A stretch of 64,000 nt of DNA, taken from Halicephalobus mephisto. Taxonomy: Eukaryota > Nematoda > Chromadorea > Rhabditida > Panagrolaimidae. Made by a program: the position numbers and the translations under genes. This document shows, piece by piece, positions 1 through 10,227 of this stretch. The stretch covers positions 124,001-188,000 of the forward strand of contig SWDT01000084.1 in NCBI GenBank assembly GCA_009193035.1, read 5' to 3'. Each line of letters starts with the position of its first letter. Positions within the stretch are counted from its first letter, which is position 1. Below the pieces are notes generated by a model. The model saw only the letters and a program-made list of their open reading frames with translations. It searched no databases and was not told where the DNA came from.

Positions 1-140
1 AATAAAAAGAAGCAACTTTCGCGCAATTCAAACACGACACGCACAGTCCTACCGTACTCTCGGCAGGAACCTTCGTGATAGGAGTTAATTCCTGTCATAC
101 GTCAAGTTCGGTTAAAAGTTAATTAAAATTAATAATTTAG
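1..140. repeat. Dispersed repeat copy in an intron of the cyclase gene
   Basis: Intronic sequence ending in the acceptor AATTTAG at 140. The stretch with CACGCACAGTCCTACCGTA and CCTTCGTGATAGGAGTTAATT resembles sequences at about 545-700 and 61545-61690, so it is a dispersed repeat rather than an exon. Confidence 0.5.
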
Positions 141-3100
141 TGATAATCATCGACGGGAATTTCACGGACATCCGACAAGCACTCGAGAGACTGGACGTGA
201 TCGGGCTCAGTCGGGATCTATATATGGTTGTTCTGCTTTGTTCCGAAGCTACTCAAGTCTGCATCGACGGAATCCAAAGTATCGCTTACGAATCCTCTCT
301 TCTAATGGTAAGTTTATCGGTTAAACCAAAAAGTAGTCCAGATACATATATACATATATACGTGCATTTAAATATATACTTATATATGTACGTGGTTAAT
401 ATGCTTACACGTTATATATAAGTGCATGAGTTTACATATGCATACGTACATGAACATTGGTATATGCATATTTATATATAAATGCATGTTTATATATGCA
501 TGTATTTGCTATAATAGCAGTCAGGATCTAGAAGAGGTTCACTTACTGGGTTTCTTTAGTCCAAGAGATACATGAAAACCCTAAAGAAAACAATAACAAC
601 TGGTAACAATAAAGTCGAAAAAGTACAACAACAGCGCGTGCACTGCTACCGTACCTTGCAGGGATTTTCGTGGCAGGATCTAGTTCGTGCCCTGCGTTAG
701 TATTCAGATGTACTTTTGCGTCCATATATGCACTTTTGTTTTTTATATTTTTTGTTTATATATGTATTTCAGTTGGCTCCTTCCTATCCCAACTTCGACA
801 CTTTGAATTCAGCGTTTTCTCAGAAACTTCAAGGAAACTACGATGTTGTAAGTTTTTTAGTTTTTTGGATTTATGATTTTTTCCAGAAAAAATTTCAATA
901 TTATTACTTGACATATCTGGCTTGCTATGGATTCTGTCTTGGATACAAGGAAGCTGGTCAAACGACGGGGAACGCGATAACGCAGAGGTTCAAGGACTCG
1001 GCGAAATTTTTCGGAGACTACTTTGGGACTGTTGCTTTCGACTCTGTGGCGAAAAGACTTCCGAGTTTTACTTTTTCTTGGCTTTCGGAATCTAACTCTA
1101 ATCTGACGACCGCGTATTCTGCGTCGAGTAGAGCTATCAGTGGCTGTAGCGACAGCATTCCGTGTTTTAATTTGACGTTGGTTTCCCATAACACTGCTGT
1201 ATGGACAGGACGTCTGGGAGTCCCTCTGAATCCCTGCGTCTACACCGGCGGATGCATCAGCTACGTCCCCTACTTCATCGCCGCAGGCGTTCTCGCAATA
1301 CTCATTGGACTGATTGTATTTTTCTTTTTCTACCGAAGACAGTAAGTTTGAAATTCCTCGATATGAATTTTATATGAAAAAACTATCGTTTTAAGAAAGC
1401 GACATAGTTTTCTGGGTTTTCGCAGAAGTGGAAAAAGTGGCAAATCTGACAATTTTCACCTAAATTGATTTACTTTTTTCTTACTTTTAACAATAATCTT
1501 AAAGTTTCCTAAAAATTGTTAAATTTTGATTTTTAATTTTCACAAAAGTGTAATTTTTGGGGAATTTTTGAATTCCCGCGCAGGAGCGAGTGAGAGTAAA
1601 AAGTGGTAATTCTGGCAAATCTACCAACTCGCCCGGTCCTCGCGCGCCCTCTCTCCTCGTTTCTTTCCTGCAATCCTAAAATCCCATCTCCACACAACTT
1701 TACAGTAATTTTTTGCTTTAATTTCTCATACTAATATACAGTTGTTTAGAAAACGTCTGGATGCTTATCGGATGCATTGGAAGATCCCACGAGCAGCTCT
1801 AAAGGTTATCGAAAATAAGCAATCATCTGTCAAAGGAAAAGGAACTGCTACGGAAGGAGCCACGTTGTCGAGCAAAAGAAGGCAGATTCAAGCCTATGCT
1901 TTATTGGACACGACAAAGGCGGAATTTATCGCCATGAAGCACATGTACCACATCAGATGGACGAAAGAAGACCTTCAGTTTCTGATGGAATTGAAAAGAG
2001 TCAACCACGACAACTTGATTAACTTCATCGGAATCTGCTACAACGACGGAGACAAATTTTACATCCTGCACAACTTGGTCGAAAGGGCTTCATTGGAGGA
2101 TTACGTTTACGATATGGACTTCAAGTTGGACGAAACATTCAGGTCCGCCTTTCTGAGGGACATTCTGAAAGGTCTGATGTACCTCCACAAATCCCCCGTT
2201 GGGTATCATGGATTGTTGAGTCTTTCTAATTGCTTGATTGACGCTAACTGGGTCCTCAAGTTGACCAATTTCGGGATCTGCAATCTCCTGAACAGATTGA
2301 TTAATAATAACAACCTGAGGGTTATCGAAAACGTCCCCTTCGATCGTAAGTCCTTTGGTTCCTTCTATTCTATTAGATAGTCTTAGAAAATTCTGGAACG
2401 AAATGGGTTCTAGAGTAGTTGTTTTCAGAAAAATGTGATTTAGGTCTCATTAGAGCAGACTGGAATCCTTTAGAAAAGCTCATTTTAGGCTGGATTGGAA
2501 TATTTTTAAAAAACTTGTGCTAAATTAAACTAGAATTTTCTTGAAAGATCCATGTTGTACTAAACCAGATAACAGGCTTCTAAGAAGATCCATATGAAAT
2601 CTGATTAGAATTTTCAGAAAAAATTTTAACTCAACCAGATTGAAACTTCCTAGAAATAATCCCGGGAGATTTTAAATTACTTTGAAATTATTCAACGTGA
2701 TTTTGTGTCTTTTATGTACTTTTTTTGGGAATTTTTTTACTATTTCTTTTATTTTCTGGTTACTGTATTTAGTAATTTAACAATTTCAGTCTACAATAAT
2801 GTAGCTCCTGAGTTCCTCAAGGACGTCCAGATCGGGAGAACCTATCCGGCAGGAGATCAACAAGGAGACATCTACAGCTTCGGTATGATCCTCTACCAGA
2901 TCCTCTTCAGACTCGGACCTTTCGAGAAAATGACATATGGACATAAAGGTTGTTTTTTTTAAACATGAGTATTTTTATGAATTTTTTGATTCAAATTTGT
3001 ATGAAATTCTAAAATTTAAACAAAAAGGAAATCGGTTTTGGAATAATTTACTAAATTTACTATTTTTATTTTTATTCATTTTTGCATGAGAATTTTTAAA

Positions 3101-4368
3101 AATTTTTATTTTTGTAATATGAAATTTCAGAACTTTTAAATAAAATCGTAAAAGAAGGACTTCGACCTCAAATTGAGGAATATACTCCAGAAGAAAAACC
3201 ATTAGTCGATGCGATGGAACAATGTTGGAAAACGAATCCTCAAGAACGGCCAAAAGTAAGAAATTTGGCTCAAGTTATTGGTTCAGCATTTCAATCAACA
3301 AAAGGAAATTTGGTTGATCAAATGATAAGAATGAATGAAAAACATGCACAAAATTTGGAACAAATTGTTGCTGAACGTGGAGCTTTACTTGTTGAAGCTC
3401 AAGAACAAACAGATAGATTATTATGTGAAATTTTGCCTCCATCAATTGCAGAAAAATTAAAAACAGGTGAAGTTATTGAACCTAGATCATATGATGCAGC
3501 TACAGTATTATTTTGTCAATTGGTGGATTTTATGGTTATTTTGACTCAAACAAAACCAGATCAAGTTGTGAGTTTTTTGAACGATGTTTTTACTATGTTC
3601 GATCGAGTCATAAGTCAACATGATGCTTACAAGGTCGAAACCACCGGGGAAACTTATATGGTCGCCAGTGGAGTCCCTAATGAAAACGAAAACAGACATG
3701 TTTTTGAAATCAGCGAAATCGCATTGAAATTTAGAGAGGTTTGACTTTTATATTGTTTTTAATTACAATTTTTCAGAATTTTTAAGATTTTTAAAATTAT
3801 TTAAACCTAACTGTTTTTAAGATTTGTAAAAATTTTTACAAATTTTAGTTTTTTTTTTGGGAATTTTAATTTTTTTAAGAAAATTGGTTTTTTATTTTTG
3901 TAATAATTTCGTTAAATGATGGAATTTTAGGCGTCGTATACCTATAAAGTAGTGGCTCTGCCTGATTGGAAGCTCCAGATCAGAATCGGGTACCATTGTG
4001 GTCCTATTGCCGCAGGGGTCATTGGATTAAAAGCGCCTAGATTTTGTCTATTTGGAGATACTGTAAATTTTGCCTCTAGAATGCAATCAAATTGTCCGCC
4101 GAATCAAATTCAAATGTCGGAATCGACGGCCCTGATGCTGATGGCTATTAATGAATATAAATTGACGAAAAGAGGAATCGTAAATGTGAAAGGAAAAGGT
4201 TCTGTTAATACTTATTGGTTGAATGAACATATTCATGAACATCACGGGAATCGTATTCATTCCAAAAGTCCCGTTCCGAAGAGTCCTGTCCCTTCCGGAG
4301 GAAAAAAAAGAAAATCGGTCACGAAAACTACTAATAATCCTGAATCGTATCCTTTGTCTGGTGAATAA
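141..4368 (+). CDS. Receptor-type guanylate cyclase, 3' part (gcy family), probable pseudo-cyclase
   Basis: Single-pass membrane receptor guanylate cyclase of the nematode GCY family; earlier exons lie left of the window. Exons: 141-307, 773-847, 887-1341, 1750-2345, 2790-2948, 3131-3738, 3931-4368; all junction phases agree. In order: end of the extracellular ligand-binding region, transmembrane helix ([20 protein letters not shown]) followed by YRRQKR, kinase-homology domain (LKLTNFG in place of DFG and no HRD catalytic Asp, as usual for this family), dimerisation helix ([19 protein letters not shown]) and cyclase domain. The cyclase keeps [17 protein letters not shown] and thus the purine Glu/Cys and catalytic Asn/Arg. 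The metal Asp of the usual F-S-D motif is Gln (LFCQLVDF) and the GD of KVETIGD is GE (KVETTGE). The C-terminal tail is Lys/Ser/Pro-rich and ends at a TAA that overlaps an AATAAA. Which C. elegans gcy this corresponds to is not settled. Confidence 0.93.
530..700. repeat. Dispersed repeat copy in the second intron of the cyclase gene
   Basis: Shows the sequence order TTCACTTACTG, AAAGAAAACAATAACAA, CACTGCTACCGTACC, GGGATTTTCGTG. The same order occurs at about 61545-61690 and, in part, at 20-100. It lies within the 308-772 intron, which also holds runs of TATATA/ATGCAT alternation (340-500). No coding role is apparent. Confidence 0.5.
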
Positions 4369-5923
4369 ACAATATTTTTAAAATAATAGTTGTTTAAAAT
4401 TGAGGAAGTTTTGAATTTGGCGCGCGAAAGGAACTGTAGAGCAGTTGTTCTTTGTTTTTTTCGATTTTCATTGATTTTGAAATTTTTTTAGATTGATTTT
4501 TTTTACTTAATTGAAATATTAAATTAATTATTTAAAAAAGAAATAAATTTTGTGAATCAGAAAGCGAAAGAAGAAATAGTTGTGAAAATTGGAAAAGTAA
4601 TAAATTTGACGGAAAATTTCGAAATTGACTATTTTTTAACAATTTTGAAATTTTTATTTTTGATATAGAAATAGTATTTTTGAATTCCTACAAGAAGTGA
4701 TAGATAGATGTGAAAAATGGTAGATCTGGCGACTTGTTTTTCTTTCTCTTACAGTAACCATAAGTTCCGGGAAATCATATTGAAACAACTTTGTAGAAAG
4801 CATATTAGGAACTCCAAACATCTTCAATAATTTAATCGCTAAGGGAGAACCCCCTCAGCGAGACCCAAAAATTGCAATCCGACACGGAGTTTCCTCCGAT
4901 CAGAACATTCCTAGTACCTTGAGATACTGGGTAAAAACCGAGGAAAAACTGTCCTGCTAGAACTCTTCAATCGCAGCTGCCCTTTATCGAAACTGAGTTC
5001 TGCCACTTTGAGGCCCTTTTGTTTTGTTTCTCTGGTTCTCTCGCCTGTCCTTCTCTCTCGCGCTGATCTCTGCAGTAACGATGGAATTGATAGAAACGGA
5101 CTGACTGGTCTGTAAAGTAATTTTTTTGGTCAAATTTGATATTTGAAATTTCCACTTTTTTAATTTTTTTTACTTTTTTTGATCTGACTGATCTCTTCAC
5201 TGGTCGCCTTTTGTAAGAAAGAATTGACTGATCTTTGATTAGATTATTCGTCAAATCCAAATTAAATCGAACTTTGTCCTTTTTCACTTTCACTCTTGTC
5301 TGGTTTTCATTGATCTTTGTAACGATCTCAATCACATCAAAAAACTGATTTTTTATCAGACTCCGATCATGTGAACTTTTTTAATTTTTTTTTCTTTTTT
5401 TTATTAAATTTTTTATATTTAAAAAAAATTTTTTTTTCTCTTTTTTTTAAATTTTTTTCTTAATTTTTTAAATTTTTAAGAATTTTTTTCTTTTTTTTAA
5501 TTTTTAAAAAAATTTTCTAATTTTTTAGTTTTTTAAATTTGATTTTTAAAAAATTGAATAACTTTTAATTTAATTTTTTTTGTCAAATTTGTCCAAAATT
5601 CTATTTTGAAAATCCAGTTGAACATTTGTTTATTTTTGAAATGAGTTTTGTTGACTGAAAGACTTCAAAGGTCATCATCGAATTTGGGTCAAGTGATGTT
5701 TAATCAAATATTAATTTAATTTTAAATAAAAAATTAATTTTAAAAAACCTAAAAAAATAAAATTTAAAAATTCAGGAAGTACAAATTCGAAAAAAATGTT
5801 TAAAATTGGATTTTTTGGATTGTTTGTCCTTTGTTCAAACAGAATTCTCAATTTTGAAGATGCCCTCAAGGCCCAAACTGGTCATTCCGCCGGAACGTGA
5901 GAATACGAGTTTATCTGATCCAG
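4369..5923. other. Intergenic region between cyclase and secreted-protein genes
   Basis: Mostly AT-rich. Three items stand out: an exon-like segment at 4755-4830 (listed separately), a pyrimidine-rich C/T stretch at 5015-5080, and a T-homopolymer-rich block at 5370-5580. The segment 5842-5923 is probably the 5' untranslated part of the next gene, because CAAACAG at 5836-5842 is a good splice or trans-splice acceptor. No promoter element can be assigned with confidence. Confidence 0.6.
4755..4830 (+). pseudogene. Orphan exon-like segment, GPCR helix-8-like ending
   Basis: After a good acceptor (TCTCTTACAG, ending 4754) the frame from 4756 reads NHKFREIILKQLCRKHIRN and a few more residues, then TAA at 4828-4830. 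The pattern FR-hydrophobic-LC following an N-H-K resembles the cytoplasmic helix 8 that follows TM7 in rhodopsin-type GPCRs. No upstream TM exons are visible on this strand; the cyclase gene ends 390 bp earlier. It may be a relic exon. The +1 frame also stays open for about 55 codons (4784-4959), which makes the reading uncertain. Confidence 0.2.
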
Positions 5924-5931
5924 ATGTCTGA
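5860..5931 (+). other. Upstream ORF overlapping the start of the secreted-protein gene
   Basis: An ATG at 5860 opens a 23-codon frame beginning MPSRPKLVIPPEREN and ending with TGA at 5929-5931. This overlaps the main ATG at 5924 in another frame. The preceding CAAACAG (acceptor ending 5842) suggests this segment is in the mRNA. The overlap could let terminating ribosomes reinitiate on the main ORF. An alternative is that GAAC|GTGAGA at 5896 is a donor; joining it to the exon at 6858 gives an early stop. Confidence 0.4.
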
Positions 5932-8900
5932 CTTCATGTTGTTCAAAATATTTCTACTTTCGTCATTTTATATGATTACGGTATGTTTCATTTTTTAAAT
6001 CAAAAAACAGTAATCCTGGGATAAAACAGAAGTCGATGAGGAATTTCCGTAAAAATTAAACATAATAGGTTCGGCATGGACTCCCCCAGCGGCAGAATAG
6101 ACATAAATTTTTTATTTAATGATGTCTAAAAATATCTAAAGCTGTCTAAAGATATCTAAGAACATCTAAAGCTGTCTAAAGATATCTAAGGATATCCATT
6201 ACATACCTACACAAAAAGCGTAACTTTTGGCTTCTTAATAATTGCAAAATGTGACACAATCGTCATGTTTTTGTAAATATTTGACATTTGTGGCGAAAAT
6301 TAAAATACAGTAGTGACGATTTCCATTTGTTATTGATCCAAAAGTTACCCTTTTTGTGTGTAGAGATTTTGGATAGTGTCTATTTCGAGCTCAAATCAGG
6401 GCTTTCTAGTCACTATCCCCAAGCAGTTTTAATATACAAAAAAACATAATTTTTGACTTCTTAATAATTTTGAAATGCAATATAATCATCACATTTTTTA
6501 TAAATATTTGAAATTTGTGACGGAAATTGTAATAGTGACGATTTAAATTTGTTATTATGACAAAAATTATTTTTGTGTAGATTTTGGATAGTGTCTATTT
6601 CGAGCTCAAATCACGGCTTTCTAGTCACTATCCCAAAGCAGTTTTAATATACACGAAAAAGAGTAACTTTAGGTTTTTTAAAAACCGCGAAATGCAACAT
6701 AATCGTCACATTTTTCGTAAATATTTGAAATTTGTGACGGAAATTATTTTTGTAAAGATTTTGGATAATGTTTTTTTTTCTACCTGGCAAAGATCATTCT
6801 AGAAAATTCTAATCTTATTTATGTTTTTCATTTAACACTGAATTAATCGGATTACAGTATGCCTCGAGGACCCCATGTGCCGACCAGATTCAAAGATGCG
6901 GGGTCTTGATTGAGGACTTCGAGAAGCAGATCCAGGACACCAAAGCCCTGGCCTTCAGGAGATGCTTCACTCATCCGGCGTAAGTTTCAATTTTAAATTT
7001 TCCAAGATCATAATTTTATTTTTCAGATGTCTTCAAGAAAAAATAGCTTTCGACGACTGTTACTCCAAAGCTGTCCGGGCCATTAGAGCTCCCTTCAACT
7101 CCGAAATATCTCGTAATTTTTTAAATTTTTTATTTAAAATTAAATTTTTATTTTTTATTTAAAATTTTATATTTTTTGAAATTTTCATTTTTTATTTTTA
7201 TTTTTATTTTTTATTCAAAATTAAATTTTTATTTTTATTTTTTATTTAAAATTAAATTTTTAAATTTATTTTTTATTTAAAACTAAATTTTTATTTTTTA
7301 TTTTTTATTTAAAATTTTATATTTTTTTAAATTTTATTTTTTATTTTGTATTTTTAGCAAATGATGGATTTTTTGATTCTTCTGAAAGATTCCGAGCTCA
7401 GTTCGAACAATGTCTTCAGGGACCGACTGATTCTTCTTCCGACGTCAACGGAACTGATTTTTCGGGTTTTTTAAAATAATTAAATTTAAAATTAATTTTG
7501 GTAAATTTAGACTCAAGTACAATGTTCGAAGAAACGGTATTCAGTACGGAACTCTCGGATCGAATGTGGTACTTGCCCGAGGGCGGAGTCGACTTCAGGA
7601 AGAGCTGTGCCTACAGGGACTTCGGAAGGCTCTTCGGCAGCGGAATCAGCAGGATTCTAGATTCATCCAAAACCTCAATGTAGGGAATTTCCGAAATTAA
7701 AGTTTTAAATTCTTGTAAAAAAAATTCCACAATTTTGTAGGAACTTCAGAAATCTCCTAGAATCTTATAGAAGTTTTCATAGAATCCTCCACTCTTCTGG
7801 AATTCTATGGAATCATCCAAAAGTCAATAAAGGATTCTGAAAACTTGAAAATTCTGTTTTTAGAGTCCTTTAGAAGTCAGTGGAGGATTCTGAAAACTAA
7901 AAATTTCATAGAAGTTTTCAGAATTCTCCAAAAGTCAGTAGAGGATTCTGAAAATTTAAAAATTTAATGTTTTCAGAATCCATCAGAAATCCGTGGAGAA
8001 TTCTGAAAACTAAAAATTTCATAGAAGTTTTCAGAATTCTCCAAAAGTCAATAAAGGATTCTGAAAATTTAAAAATTTTATGTTTTCAAAATTTTATAAG
8101 TTTCTGAAGTTTTTCAGAATCCTCCAGAAGTCAGTGGAGAATTTTGAAAACTAAAAATTTTATAAAACTTTCTAGTTTTCAGAATTCTATTGAAATTTCT
8201 GGAGCTTTATTAAAAATTTCTAAAATCTTCCAAAAAATAAGTAAAAATTTCAAAATTTTTCAGAATTTTATTGAAATTTCTGAAATCGTCCAGAATCTTG
8301 TTTTAAACTTCCTAGAATCCAAAAATTTCCAAAATTAATCCAAAACTTTCAATTTTGGAATTTTCTAAAATTTTCAAAAAATTCATTTCGAAAAAATTTT
8401 ATTTTTTTTAAAAATTATTTTCAGAAATAATTTAAATACTTCCTGTATCTTGAAAGAAGACGAAATAAACTGCTACAGAAGCGTCTTAGACAACAACGAT
8501 CGTTTTCGGCAGCTTCTGAAGCACAAAGAACAGACTATCAGGAGCTGCATTCAGAGCATCAGATTGCAGTCCCATTGTCGGGGATCCGAGTCCCCGAGGC
8601 TGAAGGAATGCCTCTGCGAAGCCAAGGAAGAATTCAACAACAGACTCCAGGCCAGTCTGCTGGAATGCACTCGAAAAAGCGACATAGGGAAGCTTTACGG
8701 AGAGTTGTTAGAAAGGGGAATCGACCAGTCCAAACTGAAACCAGATGTCGCTGTCGAATCTGATTCCGTCGTTTTGGACGAAACTGCTTCAAGTAAGTTT
8801 TTTTATTTTTTAAATTAAAAAAAATAATTTCAAATAAAATACTGTTAATCCAGGACTTTTTGGATCCATCTAAGCGAGATATGGTCCTGGAAAATTAATT

Positions 8901-10227
8901 TCGAAATAATTTTTATAAAAATTAAAATTATTTTTTAGATTACTGTAGTTTCTAAAAACTTAAAAATTTGTCTTAGAACCGGTTTGTAAGGAATTTTTTT
9001 ATTTTTGTAACATATGAATTTCGAAATAATTTTTATAAAAATTAAAAATCTCACATGGGTTACTGTAGTTCCTAAAAATCTTCGAAAATTCGTTTTGTTG
9101 AAATTTTTTGATTTTTTACAACTATATAATTAATTTTGAAATTGTGTAAGATTACGAAATAATTCAAATTTAAAGCTGAAATTTTCACATGGGTTACTGT
9201 AGTTTCTGAAAACCTTCAAAAATTCACTCCGAGATCATTTCGTTAAAAAAACTCATTTTTTGGTTTCTACACTAGTATGATTATTGTGCTGTTGACACAA
9301 GTGGTGCACAGAGAGGGGTTAGAACAATGATATAAGCTTTATATAAATAGGGACGAGATTAAGAGATACAACTCCGATGACACGTCTCCACTGACTGTCA
9401 GTTGGGCTTGTACACTTCCCTAAGCCAGTTCTTAAAGGTTCAGTCTAGTTTGACAAAAGTTAAATCAGCAGAATATAAAGACGAGAGAGCTACAAAGTGG
9501 TCTGGAAGGACCTGAATTAGTTTGACAAGACCTAAATTAGGAGTTTAAAAAGTTTAGAAATGTTCTAGAAGATCTGAAAGATTTCGAAATAGCCTAATAG
9601 AATCTAGCTTGGAATTTCCTGGATGTGACAGATCTGTAAAACGGTCTGAAAGGGCCTGAACTAGTTTGACAAGACCTAAATTAGGAGTTTAAAAAGTTCG
9701 GAAATATTCTAGAAGGTCTGAAGATTTCGAAATAGCCTTAGCAGGACCTTAATCAAGACTGGATGGGTGTGAAAACATTAGATATTTTTAATTTCATTCT
9801 TTTTGAAGACTTTTTACATCTATTCAACATTTAAATTTCAAAAAAATCACTTTTAGATGACGATCCTGAAGTGAGGATTCTGAATAAACACAGATACCAC
9901 CCGAACAACCAGAAGACACCCGTGACGAACGCGATCACGTACGGCACCATGATAGGGGGTCACTGTCTCTGTGCCTGTCCCGGCCCGGCCCAGGCCCAGT
10001 CCTTCGGGTCCCATCCGGATCAGTTTGTCCAGAAACCGGCCTCTTCTATCGCCAATGTTCCTCCTCAAACGGTTTCGGGGGCTTCGTCCTATACAGGGTA
10101 CAGAGGGGGGTACTACCCCCAGTACTACTCCAGAGCACAAGTCGTGGACCCTCTGACGGCCGTCGAAATGGGAATCACCGACGGTTTCGAGCGGTTCTTC
10201 AACGGACAGCCTCCCCCGATCCGATAA
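5924..10227 (+). CDS. Secreted cysteine-rich nematode protein of unknown function (426 aa)
   Basis: Exons: 5924-5980, 6858-6979, 7027-7112, 7358-7465, 7511-7679, 8425-8792, 9857-10227; total 1281 nt in one frame. The first exon encodes a signal peptide (FMLFKIFLLSSFYMIT), with probable cleavage near YAS. The mature part has many paired cysteines spread over several exons (CADQIQRC, CLQEKIAFDDC, CIQSIRLQSHC, CLCEAKEEF, HCLCAC), suggesting a disulfide-stabilised mostly helical ectodomain. The tail is Gly/Tyr/Pro-rich (SYTGYRGGYYPQYYSRAQ). No transmembrane segment or catalytic motif was seen, and I do not recognise the family. Coding exons are clearly more GC-rich than the introns. An AATAAA lies at 10258-10263. 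The donor of exon 5 (AAT|GTAGGG) is weak; without it the protein would stop at TAG 7681. Confidence 0.85.
6208..6790. mobile_element. Tandem cluster of hairpin MITE-like units (copy cluster 1)
   Basis: Inside the first intron of the secreted-protein gene. The unit at 6208-6363 begins CTACACAAAAAGCGTAACTTTTGG and ends with the near-perfect reverse complement (CCAAAAGTTACCCTTTTTGTGTGTAG). A second unit follows at about 6433-6582 and a third, truncated one at about 6651-6770. They are separated by an almost identical 71-bp spacer (6366-6436 and 6583-6653) that itself contains GGATAGTG...CACTATCC. No coding capacity. The same family recurs at 47.68-48.26 kb. Confidence 0.75.
7730..8345. repeat. 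Degenerate tandem repeat in an intron (AGAATTCTCCAAAAGTCAGT type)
   Basis: Within the 7680-8424 intron, units of roughly 60-80 bp repeat the order TTTTCAGAATTCTCCAAAAGTCAGT, GGAGGATTCTGAAAACT, AAAATTTCATAGAAG. No coding sequence was found. Related TTC/GAA-rich arrays occur at 10.3, 21.7-22.5, 24.3-24.8, 32.4-33.1 and 38.2-38.6 kb. Confidence 0.7.
9290..9480 (+). mobile_element. Possible solo-LTR or promoter-like insertion in an intron
   Basis: This block differs from the surrounding AT-rich intron. It begins TGTTGACACAAGTGGTG, holds a clear TATA box (TATATAAATAGG near 9340-9351) and continues with a GC-richer transcript-leader-like sequence. The TG start and central TATA box are typical of LTRs, but no second LTR, retroelement ORF or flanking target duplication could be identified. 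An alternative internal promoter is equally possible. Confidence 0.25.
9510..9750. repeat. Two-copy direct repeat in the last intron of the secreted-protein gene
   Basis: The sequence AGTTTGACAAGACCTAAATTAGGAGTTTAAAAAGTT followed by GAAATnTTCTAGAAG and GATTTCGAAATAGCC occurs twice, near 9517 and 9662 (period about 145 bp). No function can be proposed. Confidence 0.6.

Noticed and set aside
1742..1749. Acceptor ending at 1741 for the kinase-homology exon of the cyclase
   Set aside because: Joining exon 887-1341 to 1742 shifts the frame and soon meets a stop. The next acceptor (TTGTTTAG, ending 1749) restores the frame as YRRQ-KRLDAY, so it was used.
4967..5335. 122-codon minus-strand open frame in the first intergenic region
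   Set aside because: Lys/Arg/Asn-rich product of T-rich DNA with no domain, and no splice or start context.
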